This document shows positions 42,823-50,851 of a DNA stretch of 64,000 nucleotides, one piece after another. Under the pieces are notes generated by a model that had not been told where the DNA came from, did not search any database, and saw nothing but the letters and a program-made list of their open reading frames with translations. The position numbers were made by a program, and so were the translations under genes. This stretch comes from an uncultured Christensenella sp. Its GTDB lineage: Bacteria > Bacillota > Clostridia > Christensenellales > UBA1242. Position 1 is the stretch's first letter. Each line of letters opens with the position of its first letter. The stretch spans positions 186,264 to 250,263 of the forward strand of contig CAJUGX010000001.1 in NCBI GenBank assembly GCA_910586385.1, read 5' to 3'.

Positions 42823-44238
42823 ATGAGATTTGAAGAAATGACCCTCGTCAAACTTGTCAAACTTGTCAAAGAAAGAAAAGTGACAAGTGAAGAACTTACA
42901 AAATATTTCATCGCAAGATGTGAAGAAAAGAAAAAATATAATGCAGTCCTTGAAGTCTTTGAAGATGCCATTGAAAGAGCAAGAGAAATGGACAAAAAAA
43001 TCGAGCAAGGATTTTGCGGAAAGTTGGCTGGTGTGCCAGTGATCATCAAGGACAACATCCTTTTTGAAGGAAAAAAGTGCACATGTGCTTCAAAATTTCT
43101 TGAAGATTATGTCGCACAATATTCTTCAACTGTTGCCCTAAAACTTTTGAAAGAAGGTGCAATCATCATTGCAAGAGCAAATATGGATGAGTTTGCAATG
43201 GGAAGTTCGACAGAAAACTCTGCTTATGGTGTGACACACAACGCCCTTGATTTTGAAAGAGTCCCAGGTGGAAGCAGTGGTGGAAGTGCATCAGCAGTTG
43301 CACTCGGGCTTGCTCCCCTCGCCCTTGGCACTGACACTGGAGGCTCAATCAGACAACCAAGTGCCTACAATGGAATTGTCGGAATCAAACCAACATATGG
43401 AAGAGTCTCAAGATATGGAGTTGTTGCATTTTCAAGTTCGATAGAGCAAGTTGGACCGATGACGAAAACCGCAGAGGACAACGCGTATGCCTTGGAAGTG
43501 CTTGCAGGAAAGTCAGACAAGGACGAGACATCTGTTGATGTCGAGATTGATTTCTTGTCAGACATAGAAAAACCAATTGCAGGAATAAGAATCGGTCTTG
43601 TCAGTGAAGTTGAAGATCTTCTGAAAGGTATGGAGAGTGAGAAAGCGTACAAAAGCGCGATAGAAGCTTTGAAAGCTCAAGGCGTTGAATTTGTCAAGGT
43701 CTCTATGCCATCATTCAAAGTCGCATTGCCATGCTATTATATCATTGCCCCAGCGGAAGCGACCAGCAACCTTGGACGTTTTGATGGCATTAAATACACA
43801 AAACGTCAAGAAGGCGCGAAGGACATAAATGAGACTTATGCAAAGAGCAGGAGTGCTGGCTTTGGAAAAGAAGTGAAGAGAAGAATCATGCTTGGGAATT
43901 TTGTTCTTTCATCAGGATTCTTTGATGCGTATTACAACAAAGCAAAGGCTGTCCAACAAAAACTTAAAGATGAAAGCAAAAAAATCTTTGAAGTCTGCGA
44001 TGCAGTGTTGTTGCCAACGACTGTTGGGGAAGCTTTCAAACTTGGGCAGATAACTGATCCAGTCAGCATGTATAAAGAAGACTATTTCACAATCCCAGCA
44101 AACATAATGGGGCTCCCTGCAATCAGTATTCCATTTGAAAAAGGAAGTGCAGGCATGCCTCTCTCAGTGCAAATTATGGGAAGAGAGTTTGATGAAAAAA
44201 CGATATATAGAATTGCGCATTCTATTGAAAGGAGGTAA
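42823..44238 (+). CDS. gatA: amidotransferase subunit A
   Basis: GatA is the amidase-signature subunit that releases ammonia from glutamine. From ATG 42823 (after GAGGAGG) it is 471 residues. The catalytic triad region is clear: the Lys in GVPVIIKDNILFEG (about 75), the two Ser in PGGSSGGSASAVALG (about 145-160) and DTGGSIRQPSAYNGIVG. The C-terminus has NIMGLPAISIPFE and LPLSVQIMG-like LSVQIMGREFDE. The frame is open upstream over gatC, but that start has no ribosome binding site. Confidence 0.96.
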   Translation: MRFEEMTLVKLVKLVKERKVTSEELTKYFIARCEEKKKYNAVLEVFEDAIERAREMDKKIEQGFCGKLAGVPVIIKDNILFEGKKCTCASKFLEDYVAQYSSTVALKLLKEGAIIIARANMDEFAMGSSTENSAYGVTHNALDFERVPGGSSGGSASAVALGLAPLALGTDTGGSIRQPSAYNGIVGIKPTYGRVSRYGVVAFSSSIEQVGPMTKTAEDNAYALEVLAGKSDKDETSVDVEIDFLSDIEKPIAGIRIGLVSEVEDLLKGMESEKAYKSAIEALKAQGVEFVKVSMPSFKVALPCYYIIAPAEATSNLGRFDGIKYTKRQEGAKDINETYAKSRSAGFGKEVKRRIMLGNFVLSSGFFDAYYNKAKAVQQKLKDESKKIFEVCDAVLLPTTVGEAFKLGQITDPVSMYKEDYFTIPANIMGLPAISIPFEKGSAGMPLSVQIMGREFDEKTIYRIAHSIERR

Positions 44239-44240
44239 GC

Positions 44241-45653
44241 ATGGAATATGACGTTGTGATTGGACTTGAAGTCCATGCCGAGCTCAAAACAAAGACGAAA
44301 GTTTTCTGTGGTTGTAAAAACGAATTTGGTGGACAGCCAAACACTCATTGTTGCCCAGTGTGCTTGGGACTCCCAGGAGCACTTCCAGTGCTCAACAAAG
44401 AAGCTCTCAAACTTGCCATTAAGGCAGGACTGGCACTTGGTTGCGAGATAAACGAGATTGCTGTTTTTGAAAGAAAAAATTATTTTTATCCTGATCTTCC
44501 AAAATCTTATCAAATCAGTCAGATGGTCAGGCCAATCTGCCTTGGAGGGCATTTGAAAGTTGGAGAAAAACAAATCCCAATCAACAGAATCCATTTGGAG
44601 GAAGACGCAGGAAAACTCATTCACTCTTCCGATGGAGCAGTGACAATGATTGATTACAACAGAGGTGGAGTGCCACTCATCGAACTTGTCACTGAGGCTT
44701 TGCAAGCCCCTCACATTGAGAGCGCAGATGAAGCGGTTGAATTTTTGGAAAAACTTAGACAGGTTTACATCTTCACCGATGTTGCAGATTGTGTAATTGA
44801 AAAAGGCCAAATGCGTGCCGATGTCAATGTGTCGCTCAAGCCAAAAGGAAGTGACAAATTTGGCACAAAGGTTGAGATGAAAAACATCATGGGGTTTAAG
44901 GCGGTTTATCGCGCAATCAACTTCGAGATTGAAAGACAAAAACAAATCCTTGAAAAAGGTGGAGTGATTGAACAAGAGACAAGACGCTGGGACGACACTG
45001 CGGGTGAAAGTTATACAATGAGAAAGAAAGAAAATGCTCAAGACTATCGCTATTTTCCAGATCCAGACCTTCTTGCTGTCGAAGTATCTCGTGAAGTTGT
45101 TGAGAGGATAAGAGAAGAAATCCCTATGCTCCCAGAACAACTCAAAGAAAAGTATCTTTCACTTGGACTTTCTGAATATGAAGCCAATATCATTGTCAAG
45201 GACCAAAACTTGATTGACTTTTTTGAAAAGACTTACAAGGATTGCGAAAATGCAAAAGCCGTTTCAAACTGGCTCCTTGGGGAAGTGTCAAGTCTTGCAA
45301 AAGAAGATGGGCAAATCAGGATTGCCCCAAGTGATATGGCAAAAATCATCTGCCTTATGGATGCGGGAAAAATCAACAGAAGTGTTGCGAAAACAATCTT
45401 CACAAAAGTGTGGACAGAAGAAGCGGATGTTGAGGCTCTTGCAAAACAGCTTGGTGGAAGTTTGACAGATGCTGAACTTGAAAGCATGATTTGTCAAATC
45501 ATAGAAAATAATCCAAAGGCAGTTGGTGACTACAAAACCGGTGCAGAGCCACAGAAACTTTTGAAGTGGTTTGTAGGGCAAGTTATGAAAGAGAGTCGTG
45601 GCAAAGCGAATGCAACCAAGGCTGAAGAAATTTTGAAAACAAAGCTTGATTAA
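44241..45653 (+). CDS. gatB: amidotransferase subunit B
   Basis: GatB binds the mischarged Asp-tRNA-Asn or Glu-tRNA-Gln and carries out phosphorylation and amidation. The 470 residues start MEYDVVIGLEVHAELKTKTK and carry CPVCLGLPGALPVLN, the signature KNYFYPDLPKSYQISQ and DYNRGGVPLIELV. The C-terminal tail (about 320-470) with NPKAVGDYKTG and FVGQVMKESRGKANA is the YqeY-like tRNA-sensing domain. AAAGGAGG lies six bases upstream. It is the last gene of the operon. Confidence 0.96.
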   Translation: MEYDVVIGLEVHAELKTKTKVFCGCKNEFGGQPNTHCCPVCLGLPGALPVLNKEALKLAIKAGLALGCEINEIAVFERKNYFYPDLPKSYQISQMVRPICLGGHLKVGEKQIPINRIHLEEDAGKLIHSSDGAVTMIDYNRGGVPLIELVTEALQAPHIESADEAVEFLEKLRQVYIFTDVADCVIEKGQMRADVNVSLKPKGSDKFGTKVEMKNIMGFKAVYRAINFEIERQKQILEKGGVIEQETRRWDDTAGESYTMRKKENAQDYRYFPDPDLLAVEVSREVVERIREEIPMLPEQLKEKYLSLGLSEYEANIIVKDQNLIDFFEKTYKDCENAKAVSNWLLGEVSSLAKEDGQIRIAPSDMAKIICLMDAGKINRSVAKTIFTKVWTEEADVEALAKQLGGSLTDAELESMICQIIENNPKAVGDYKTGAEPQKLLKWFVGQVMKESRGKANATKAEEILKTKLD

Positions 45654-45654
45654 A

Positions 45655-45690
45655 CAAAAAAAGAGACTGCATAATGCAATCTCTTTTTTT
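45655..45690 (+). terminator. terminator of aspS-gatCAB
   Basis: AAAAAAGAGA pairs with TCTCTTTTTTT, with an inner TGCA-TAA-TGCA helix interrupted by one mismatch, followed by T. Confidence 0.75.
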
Positions 45691-45732
45691 TATATAAGAA
45701 CTCCTTCCACAAAAGATACGCTTTGATAAGTA

Positions 45733-46290
45733 TTAGAAAAGTTGTATTCTAAACCCGCCATGGATTGTCCCGTGTTTGTACTTGTCGCTCAATCTCAATC
45801 CGATTGGTTTGATAGTAAGCCTGAGTTTCTTTTTGTCAAAAAGTTTTTGGGCTTTTTCAATTTCTCTTGTATAGCCAAGAGTGATGTGGGGTTTATTGTC
45901 ACGAGTTATTGGCCAGTGTGAGAAACGGATTATGTAAGGACGAATGAGTTTTTCAAGTGCTTGACTGATTTTGATAAGTTTCTCACTGTTTGAAACATCA
46001 AGCAAAACATAGTTGTTGCTCACTCTAATATTTTTGAGTTTAAGCTTTTCAAAACTAATTTTTGATGCAAAATCCCATACGATGCTGCAAACCTTGTCAG
46101 CATCCTCCGCCTTGACTTTGAAAATCAAGATGGTGATATGTGGTACACAGCCCTCTTCGAAACTTATTTCGGAATGAGTGAGACCACACAACTTTTTGTT
46201 GAATTTTTTGACTTTCGCCAACGACTTTTCGTCAAGTACAAGGTTTATGTTGAAACTAAGCGTCTCCAACTTATCTCTATCGATTTCCAT
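45733..46290 (-). CDS. 2H phosphoesterase (2'-5' RNA ligase-like)
   Basis: The 185-residue protein has the paired motifs of the 2H superfamily: PHITILIF (about 49-56) and PHITLGYT (about 131-138), each giving one catalytic His. Members hydrolyse cyclic nucleotide phosphates or ligate 2'-5' RNA ends; the substrate cannot be told here. The ATG follows AGGGATGG by about six bases. A promoter TTGAAA-16 nt-TAGAAT lies upstream on the minus strand. It is a single gene convergent with gatB. Confidence 0.8.
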   Translation of the reverse strand: MEIDRDKLETLSFNINLVLDEKSLAKVKKFNKKLCGLTHSEISFEEGCVPHITILIFKVKAEDADKVCSIVWDFASKISFEKLKLKNIRVSNNYVLLDVSNSEKLIKISQALEKLIRPYIIRFSHWPITRDNKPHITLGYTREIEKAQKLFDKKKLRLTIKPIGLRLSDKYKHGTIHGGFRIQLF

Positions 46291-46459
46291 AAAACCATCC
46301 CTAAATCATATAAAAAGATTATTTCATAATACATTCTACCACAAGAGAGAGGTTTTTCAAATTAAATTTTTCTTTCTTTTTATTGTCAGAAGTCTTCTCC
46401 TATTGTATAATGAAAAAGAGGTGTGCCCTTCATGGACACCAACAAAAGTGAGATTAAAA

Positions 46460-47344
46460 ATGGAAAAAGCGAACAAAAAAAATTTCAATCTTGATGATTA
46501 TAGATTCGGTGGGGATGAGAAGGCGATCGACAGCAACCCGCAACTCAGAGATTATCTCAGAGTTTTGTATGATCAGATAAAATACGAAAACAAAATGGTT
46601 GGAGATTTCTCGGTTTACGGCACATACAAAATCAAACCCGAGATGCAGGATTTTTTAATAAAAGAAATCAAATTTTTTCAAGAGAGAAAAGGTGATGTTG
46701 TTTATGTGACCAGAGTCCTTGAAGATGTCATCTTGAATTTTAGAATCACCTTCAACATCGTGGGCTCGGCGCAACAGGCGTTTCTTGACATTGTGGAGAG
46801 GGAAGTTCGTTTTGATGAAGACAACATCATGCACACGACAAGGCTTGACGAGATTGTCAAAGTGGGACATCCGGACTTTGTAAACTATGTATATAAAGAG
46901 TGGAATGTTTGGCTGAGTTTGGAAGACCTCGCGTTTGAAGACAATCCTCTCATTCGAAATTTGCTTGACAGGATTGCATTGTTTGGAGCATTGTGTCCTA
47001 TGCTTGGCATGTCATCCATGGCATATGTGAAATCAATGCTTACCATTCTGCCAAAGTGTGGTCCGACAGGACTCTTGATTGCAACACAATTCAATCAAAA
47101 GATGAATGCAATGAGTTTGCTTCAACCTGATTTTGCAAAAGATGGAATGGGGATGAAGAGACTTCTTGATGGGCTTATGCGAAAACACAATTTCTTCCCA
47201 GTGCTTGCGGGCGTCAAAGAAGCGTTGCCTGCAATTAAGGATTTTGTCCAGCCGATAAAATCAATTGATATGTCATCAATCAAGATTCCTCCAAAAAACA
47301 AGAAAATGGACGGAGCAACGCTTGGAAAAGGAAAAGATTTATAA
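46460..47344 (+). CDS. unknown 294-residue soluble protein
   Basis: I start at ATG 46460 (MEKANKKNFNLDDYRFGG). The frame is open about 94 codons further up, but those codons overlap the divergent gene, and the promoter TTGTCA-17 nt-TATAAT (46382-46410 region) lies inside them. The leader is about 45 nt and its ribosome binding site is weak (GTGAG). The protein is mostly helical with one hydrophobic stretch (about 172-195, ALFGALCPMLGMSSMAYVKS) and a basic, Pro- and Lys-rich tail. No family is recognised. A bidirectional terminator follows. Confidence 0.65.
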   Translation: MEKANKKNFNLDDYRFGGDEKAIDSNPQLRDYLRVLYDQIKYENKMVGDFSVYGTYKIKPEMQDFLIKEIKFFQERKGDVVYVTRVLEDVILNFRITFNIVGSAQQAFLDIVEREVRFDEDNIMHTTRLDEIVKVGHPDFVNYVYKEWNVWLSLEDLAFEDNPLIRNLLDRIALFGALCPMLGMSSMAYVKSMLTILPKCGPTGLLIATQFNQKMNAMSLLQPDFAKDGMGMKRLLDGLMRKHNFFPVLAGVKEALPAIKDFVQPIKSIDMSSIKIPPKNKKMDGATLGKGKDL

Positions 47345-47351
47345 AAAGGTA

Positions 47352-47383
47352 TAAAAAAATGCACAGTGTTGTGCATTTTTTAT
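47352..47383. terminator. bidirectional terminator
   Basis: ATGCACA (47359-47365) and TGTGCAT (47370-47376), with A-run before and T-run after. It ends the 46460 gene and the convergent adh-aldh-yhhN operon. Confidence 0.85.
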
Positions 47384-48099
47384 TTGTTTTCTTGATTCTC
47401 TTGTACTTTGTTTTTGTGGATAAAAATTGAAAATGCCAACAAAAACTCCGCAGGATAATATGTTGCAAGGCACAAAACGCCAACTACTTTTGACAGTGAG
47501 GCAAAGATATTTAGAAGAAGCATGAGGTCAGAGAAGAAAAACAGAATGCTTCCGATGACGATGAGTACGTTTTGAAGAGTCCTTTTTTCCACCAGATTTG
47601 AAATTGCTTTTCCGACCATGCAAGAGATGATGATTGCATAAATCACACAGACAACTTCCATAAGTATGCCGCCAAAATCGAAGATTGGGATTGCGGTGAT
47701 AAAAATCACTGCCGGGATGAAAATCGCTGCACCATAAAGCAAATCAACCCATTTGAATTTTTGCAAGAAGCAATAAGCCACAAAGTAGAAAAGGTGTCCA
47801 ATTGCAAAGAGTGCTGCTCCGACAATAAATTCCACTTCAAGCACAATGTCTCCACACATTGCAAATGTGAGTCCAACAAGCATTATGATAGGAAATTTCA
47901 AGTTGTCATTTTTGTTTACAATCAAATAGATGAAGTTGACTCCGCCAAGCAAGACAAAAAGTGCACTTGTCAGACTTTTTGCCAAAAGAGTGTCAAATGC
48001 CATATAGCAAATATCACCCAAAACAATGCTCAAAATCAGCATTACGTTTAGGCACATAAAAATTGTTTTTGTGTCAAGTTTAAGTTTGTTTTTTTCCAT
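47380..48099 (-). CDS. YhhN-family lysoplasmalogenase-like membrane protein
   Basis: This 239-residue protein has about eight membrane helices. The YhhN/TMEM86 family motifs are present: CGDIVLEVEFIVGAALFAIGHLFYF in parts (about 83-107) and GSILFFFSDLMLLLN (about 183-197), each with the conserved Asp. Characterised members cleave the vinyl-ether bond of lysoplasmalogens, releasing a fatty aldehyde. The gene starts ten bases after the aldehyde dehydrogenase stop, as last gene of a three-gene operon. The context with aldehyde and alcohol dehydrogenases supports aldehyde release, though direct proof for this protein is lacking. Confidence 0.82.
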   Translation of the reverse strand: MEKNKLKLDTKTIFMCLNVMLILSIVLGDICYMAFDTLLAKSLTSALFVLLGGVNFIYLIVNKNDNLKFPIIMLVGLTFAMCGDIVLEVEFIVGAALFAIGHLFYFVAYCFLQKFKWVDLLYGAAIFIPAVIFITAIPIFDFGGILMEVVCVIYAIIISCMVGKAISNLVEKRTLQNVLIVIGSILFFFSDLMLLLNIFASLSKVVGVLCLATYYPAEFLLAFSIFIHKNKVQENQENK

Positions 48100-48109
48100 G
48101 AATCCTCCT

Positions 48110-49486
48110 TTATTTCAAAAACATCTTTATGAGTTTGAGTTTCGATTTCGAATATGGTTGATATCTCATAGGCAGATCAAGCCAAGTCTTTTTGTCAACA
48201 ACACTTTTGTAGTGAGAGAATGTGTCAAATCCAATCTTTCCATGATAAGCCCCCATTCCGCTTGAGCCAACTCCGCCAAAACCCATGTTTGAAGTTGCCA
48301 AATGGATGATTGTGTCGTTTATGCAACCTCCACCGAAATTGCAATGTGACAAAATTTTCTTTTGTCTTTTCTTTGAAGAAGAGAAGAAGTAAAGTGCAAG
48401 AGGTTTGTTTCTCCCGTTTACTTTTTCGATTGCTTCATCCAGATCTTCAAATGTGACAACTGGGAAAACTGGTCCAAAGATTTCGTCTTGCATTTCAGCG
48501 GAGTCAAAAGTTGAATCCAAAATGGTTGGTTCAATCTTAAGAGTTTCGCTGTCAATTTGCCCACCGAAGAGCAGCTTGTCTTTTTCGATAAGTTTTGCCA
48601 CGCTGTCAAATTGTCTTTGATTTATTATTTTTGGATAACTCTCATTTTCAAGAGGTTTTTCGGAGTATTGCAAAACAATTTGTTTTTTGATTTCTTCGAC
48701 AAGCTTGTCCTTGATTTTGCTTGAGCAATAGAGATAATCTGGAGCAACACAAGTTTGACCGCAGTTCAAAAACTTTCCAAATACAATTCTTTTTGCGGCG
48801 AGAGAGAGGTTTGCTGTCTCGTCGACAATGCAAGGACTCTTTCCACCGAGTTCGAGTGTGACAGGAGTGTATCTCTCTGCCGCTTTTTGCAAAACGAGTT
48901 TTCCAACTCTCATGCTCCCTGTGAAGAAAATATGGTCAAAAGGCAAATCCAAAATAAATGAGGTTTGCTCTCTTCCACCTTGCACAACAAAGACTTGTTC
49001 GGGAGAGAAAGTTTTTTCAACGAGAGCAGCAATAACCTTGCTTACATGCGATGATGATTCGCTAGGCTTGAGCATTACGCAATTTCCGGCTGCAATTGCG
49101 TCAACGAGAGGTTCAATCGAAAGCATGAAAGGATAGTTCCAAGGGCTGACAATAAGCACTTGTCCATATGGGCAAGGCATTGAGAATGATTTTGAAGCAA
49201 ATTGAGAGAGTGGCGTATGCACTCTTTTTGGTTTTGCAAACTTTTTGCAATGCTTAATCATGTAAGAGATTTCGCTCTGCACAAGACCAATTTCGCACAT
49301 ATAACTCTCTGTCTCACTCTTGTTTAAGTCTGCTTTGAGTGCTTCACAAATTTCATTCTCCATGAGGGAGATGTTTTTTCTGAGCAATTTCAATGCAGCA
49401 ATTCTGTTTTTGTAAAACCTAAGTGAGTTGTTTTTCAAATTGTCTCTTTGTTTTTGGTGCGCTGCCAAAATAAAATTTTTATCCAT
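48110..49486 (-). CDS. aldehyde dehydrogenase, ALDH3-like
   Basis: A 458-residue NAD(P)-dependent aldehyde dehydrogenase, short like the ALDH3 (fatty/aromatic aldehyde) group. The catalytic Cys is in NCGQTCVAPDYL and the general base Glu in LELGGKSPCIVDE. The cofactor-binding region has GSMRVGKLVLQKAAERYTPV, and the ALDH3-type ending GGVGSSGMGAYHGKIGFDTFSHYKSV is seen in parts. A hydrophobic or basic C-terminal tail (SKLKLIKMFLK) could favour membrane contact. Its ATG overlaps the alcohol dehydrogenase stop by eight bases and it has GAGGTG upstream, so translation is coupled. Confidence 0.92.
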   Translation of the reverse strand: MDKNFILAAHQKQRDNLKNNSLRFYKNRIAALKLLRKNISLMENEICEALKADLNKSETESYMCEIGLVQSEISYMIKHCKKFAKPKRVHTPLSQFASKSFSMPCPYGQVLIVSPWNYPFMLSIEPLVDAIAAGNCVMLKPSESSSHVSKVIAALVEKTFSPEQVFVVQGGREQTSFILDLPFDHIFFTGSMRVGKLVLQKAAERYTPVTLELGGKSPCIVDETANLSLAAKRIVFGKFLNCGQTCVAPDYLYCSSKIKDKLVEEIKKQIVLQYSEKPLENESYPKIINQRQFDSVAKLIEKDKLLFGGQIDSETLKIEPTILDSTFDSAEMQDEIFGPVFPVVTFEDLDEAIEKVNGRNKPLALYFFSSSKKRQKKILSHCNFGGGCINDTIIHLATSNMGFGGVGSSGMGAYHGKIGFDTFSHYKSVVDKKTWLDLPMRYQPYSKSKLKLIKMFLK

Positions 49487-50681
49487 TTTTCACCTCTTTA
49501 TAAATATCTTCAAGTTCTTTTGTTGTCCAAAGCACTGGGACGGGATACAAAGGATTTCCTTCTTTTTCTGCTGTCTTTGCCAGTTCTGGGATGTCATCAA
49601 GGACAATCTCCGGGATGCTTGTGCCGATGTTCATATTTTTGTTTAACTCTTCAATCTTTTCGATGAAAATCTTTGCTCCATCCTCATACGATGTTTGTTT
49701 GTTGAAAAGCCCAGCATACACGCCAAGTTTCCAAAGTTTCTTGTGAATTTTGCTCCCGTATCTTTTCAAGACATAAGGCAGGATGATCGCGTTTGCCAAA
49801 CCGTGAGGGATGTTGTATTTTCCGCCCAACGAATGAGCAATTGCGTGCACATAACCTACATAAGAAACGGTGAAAGCAAGTCCAGCCGAATAAGAAGCAT
49901 TCAACATATTTTCTCTTGCTTTGAAATTTTTTCCGTCATTGTAAGCAGTTTCAATGTTTTCAAAGATTGTTTTCACGGCATATAAAGCACGCCTTCTTGT
50001 TTCTTTTGTTGTGCTTCTCCCGATGTATGCCTCAATTGCGTGAGTCAAAGCATCCATGCCAGTTGTGGATGTGATATGTTTAGGAAGTCCGAGCGTGAGT
50101 TCTGGAACAAGTGCGGCATACGATGGGATAAGAGGGAAGTCGTTGATTGCATACTTGTGTCTTGTCTCACTGTCTGTGATAACCGCTGCCAATGTGGTTT
50201 CGCTTCCAGTACCCGCAGTGGTAGGCACAGCGATAAGAAGAGGAAGTTTTTTTCCGACTTTCAAAACACCTTTCATTTTTGCAAGAGATTTCTTTGGACA
50301 AGCGATACGAGCGCCAGTGGCTTTTGCACAGTCCATTGCCGACCCTCCGCCAAATGCGATGATGGCTTGGCATCCATTCTCTTTGTACATGGCAACCGCC
50401 TCTTCAACGTTTGCTGTTGTTGGGTTTGCCACGGTTTTGTCGTAAACTGACAAAGCAATCTTGTTTTCTTTTATCTCATCTTCGAGTTGATGAGTGAGCC
50501 CAAGTCCGCGAATCCCTTTGTCGGTCACAAGCAAAACGCTTTTGATTTTGTGGTCTTGAAGGGTATAGACGATGTCTTGACAGTTTTGCAAAGGCTTTGG
50601 TTGTCTGTAAGGCAAGATGGGAAGCATCAATCTAAACGCTCCTTGATAAACTCTGCAATAAAACTTTTTGAATATGTTCAT
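49479..50681 (-). CDS. iron-containing alcohol dehydrogenase
   Basis: A 400-residue group III alcohol dehydrogenase. Nucleotide binding is shown by GGGSAMDCAKATGARI (about 104-119). Metal ligands are expected in TGMDALTHAIEAYIG (Asp and His) and HAIAHSLGGKYNIPHGLANAIILP (two His), both typical. AGGAGG lies about six bases before the ATG. TATAAT further upstream (minus strand, about 50727) marks the promoter. It is first in the adh-aldh-yhhN operon, divergent from the sigma-like gene. Confidence 0.93.
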   Translation of the reverse strand: MNIFKKFYCRVYQGAFRLMLPILPYRQPKPLQNCQDIVYTLQDHKIKSVLLVTDKGIRGLGLTHQLEDEIKENKIALSVYDKTVANPTTANVEEAVAMYKENGCQAIIAFGGGSAMDCAKATGARIACPKKSLAKMKGVLKVGKKLPLLIAVPTTAGTGSETTLAAVITDSETRHKYAINDFPLIPSYAALVPELTLGLPKHITSTTGMDALTHAIEAYIGRSTTKETRRRALYAVKTIFENIETAYNDGKNFKARENMLNASYSAGLAFTVSYVGYVHAIAHSLGGKYNIPHGLANAIILPYVLKRYGSKIHKKLWKLGVYAGLFNKQTSYEDGAKIFIEKIEELNKNMNIGTSIPEIVLDDIPELAKTAEKEGNPLYPVPVLWTTKELEDIYKEVKNG

Positions 50682-50775
50682 TTTTTCCTCCTATAAAATG
50701 TTTGTTTCTTTTCAGTTTCCATTATAGCACCACAAGAGCATTTTGCATAATTTTTGACAAACAAAAAGTCAAAAA

Positions 50776-50788
50776 TGTGACGGTCACA
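50776..50788. promoter_or_regulatory. 13-bp palindrome in the divergent intergenic region
   Basis: TGTGACGGTCACA is a perfect inverted repeat around a central G, lying between the divergent adh operon and the sigma-like gene, 24 bases upstream of the latter's -35 box. The half-site distance is too short for a standard CRP/FNR site. It may be an operator; no regulator is known. Confidence 0.35.
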
Positions 50789-50812
50789 AACCTTTTGTAT
50801 CCAGATTCACTA

Positions 50813-50841
50813 TTGACTGTCAGATGTTTGTATGATAAGAT
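50813..50841 (+). promoter_or_regulatory. promoter of the sigma-like multi-HTH gene
   Basis: TTGACT (50813-50818), 17 nt, TAAGAT (50836-50841). Ten bases lie between the -10 box and the ATG at 50852, so the leader would be only a few bases long, and there is no ribosome binding site. Confidence 0.55.
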
Positions 50842-50851
50842 TGTTTTTGAT

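Noticed and set aside
44082..45140. Long 352-codon minus-strand frame antisense to gatB
   Set aside because: It is antisense to a clear gatA/gatB reading frame, is rich in Phe, Cys and His as expected for an antisense shadow, and has no ribosome binding site.
46178..46459. N-terminal extension of the 294-residue gene
   Set aside because: The extension covers the divergent 2H gene start and contains the likely promoter; ATG 46460 lies after it.
50776..50788. CRP/FNR site
   Set aside because: The half-sites TGTGA and TCACA are only three bases apart instead of six.
50702..50851. 50-codon N-terminal extension of the sigma-like protein
   Set aside because: It spans the promoter and the palindrome and its sequence does not look like protein; sigma region 2 similarity starts at ATG 50852.
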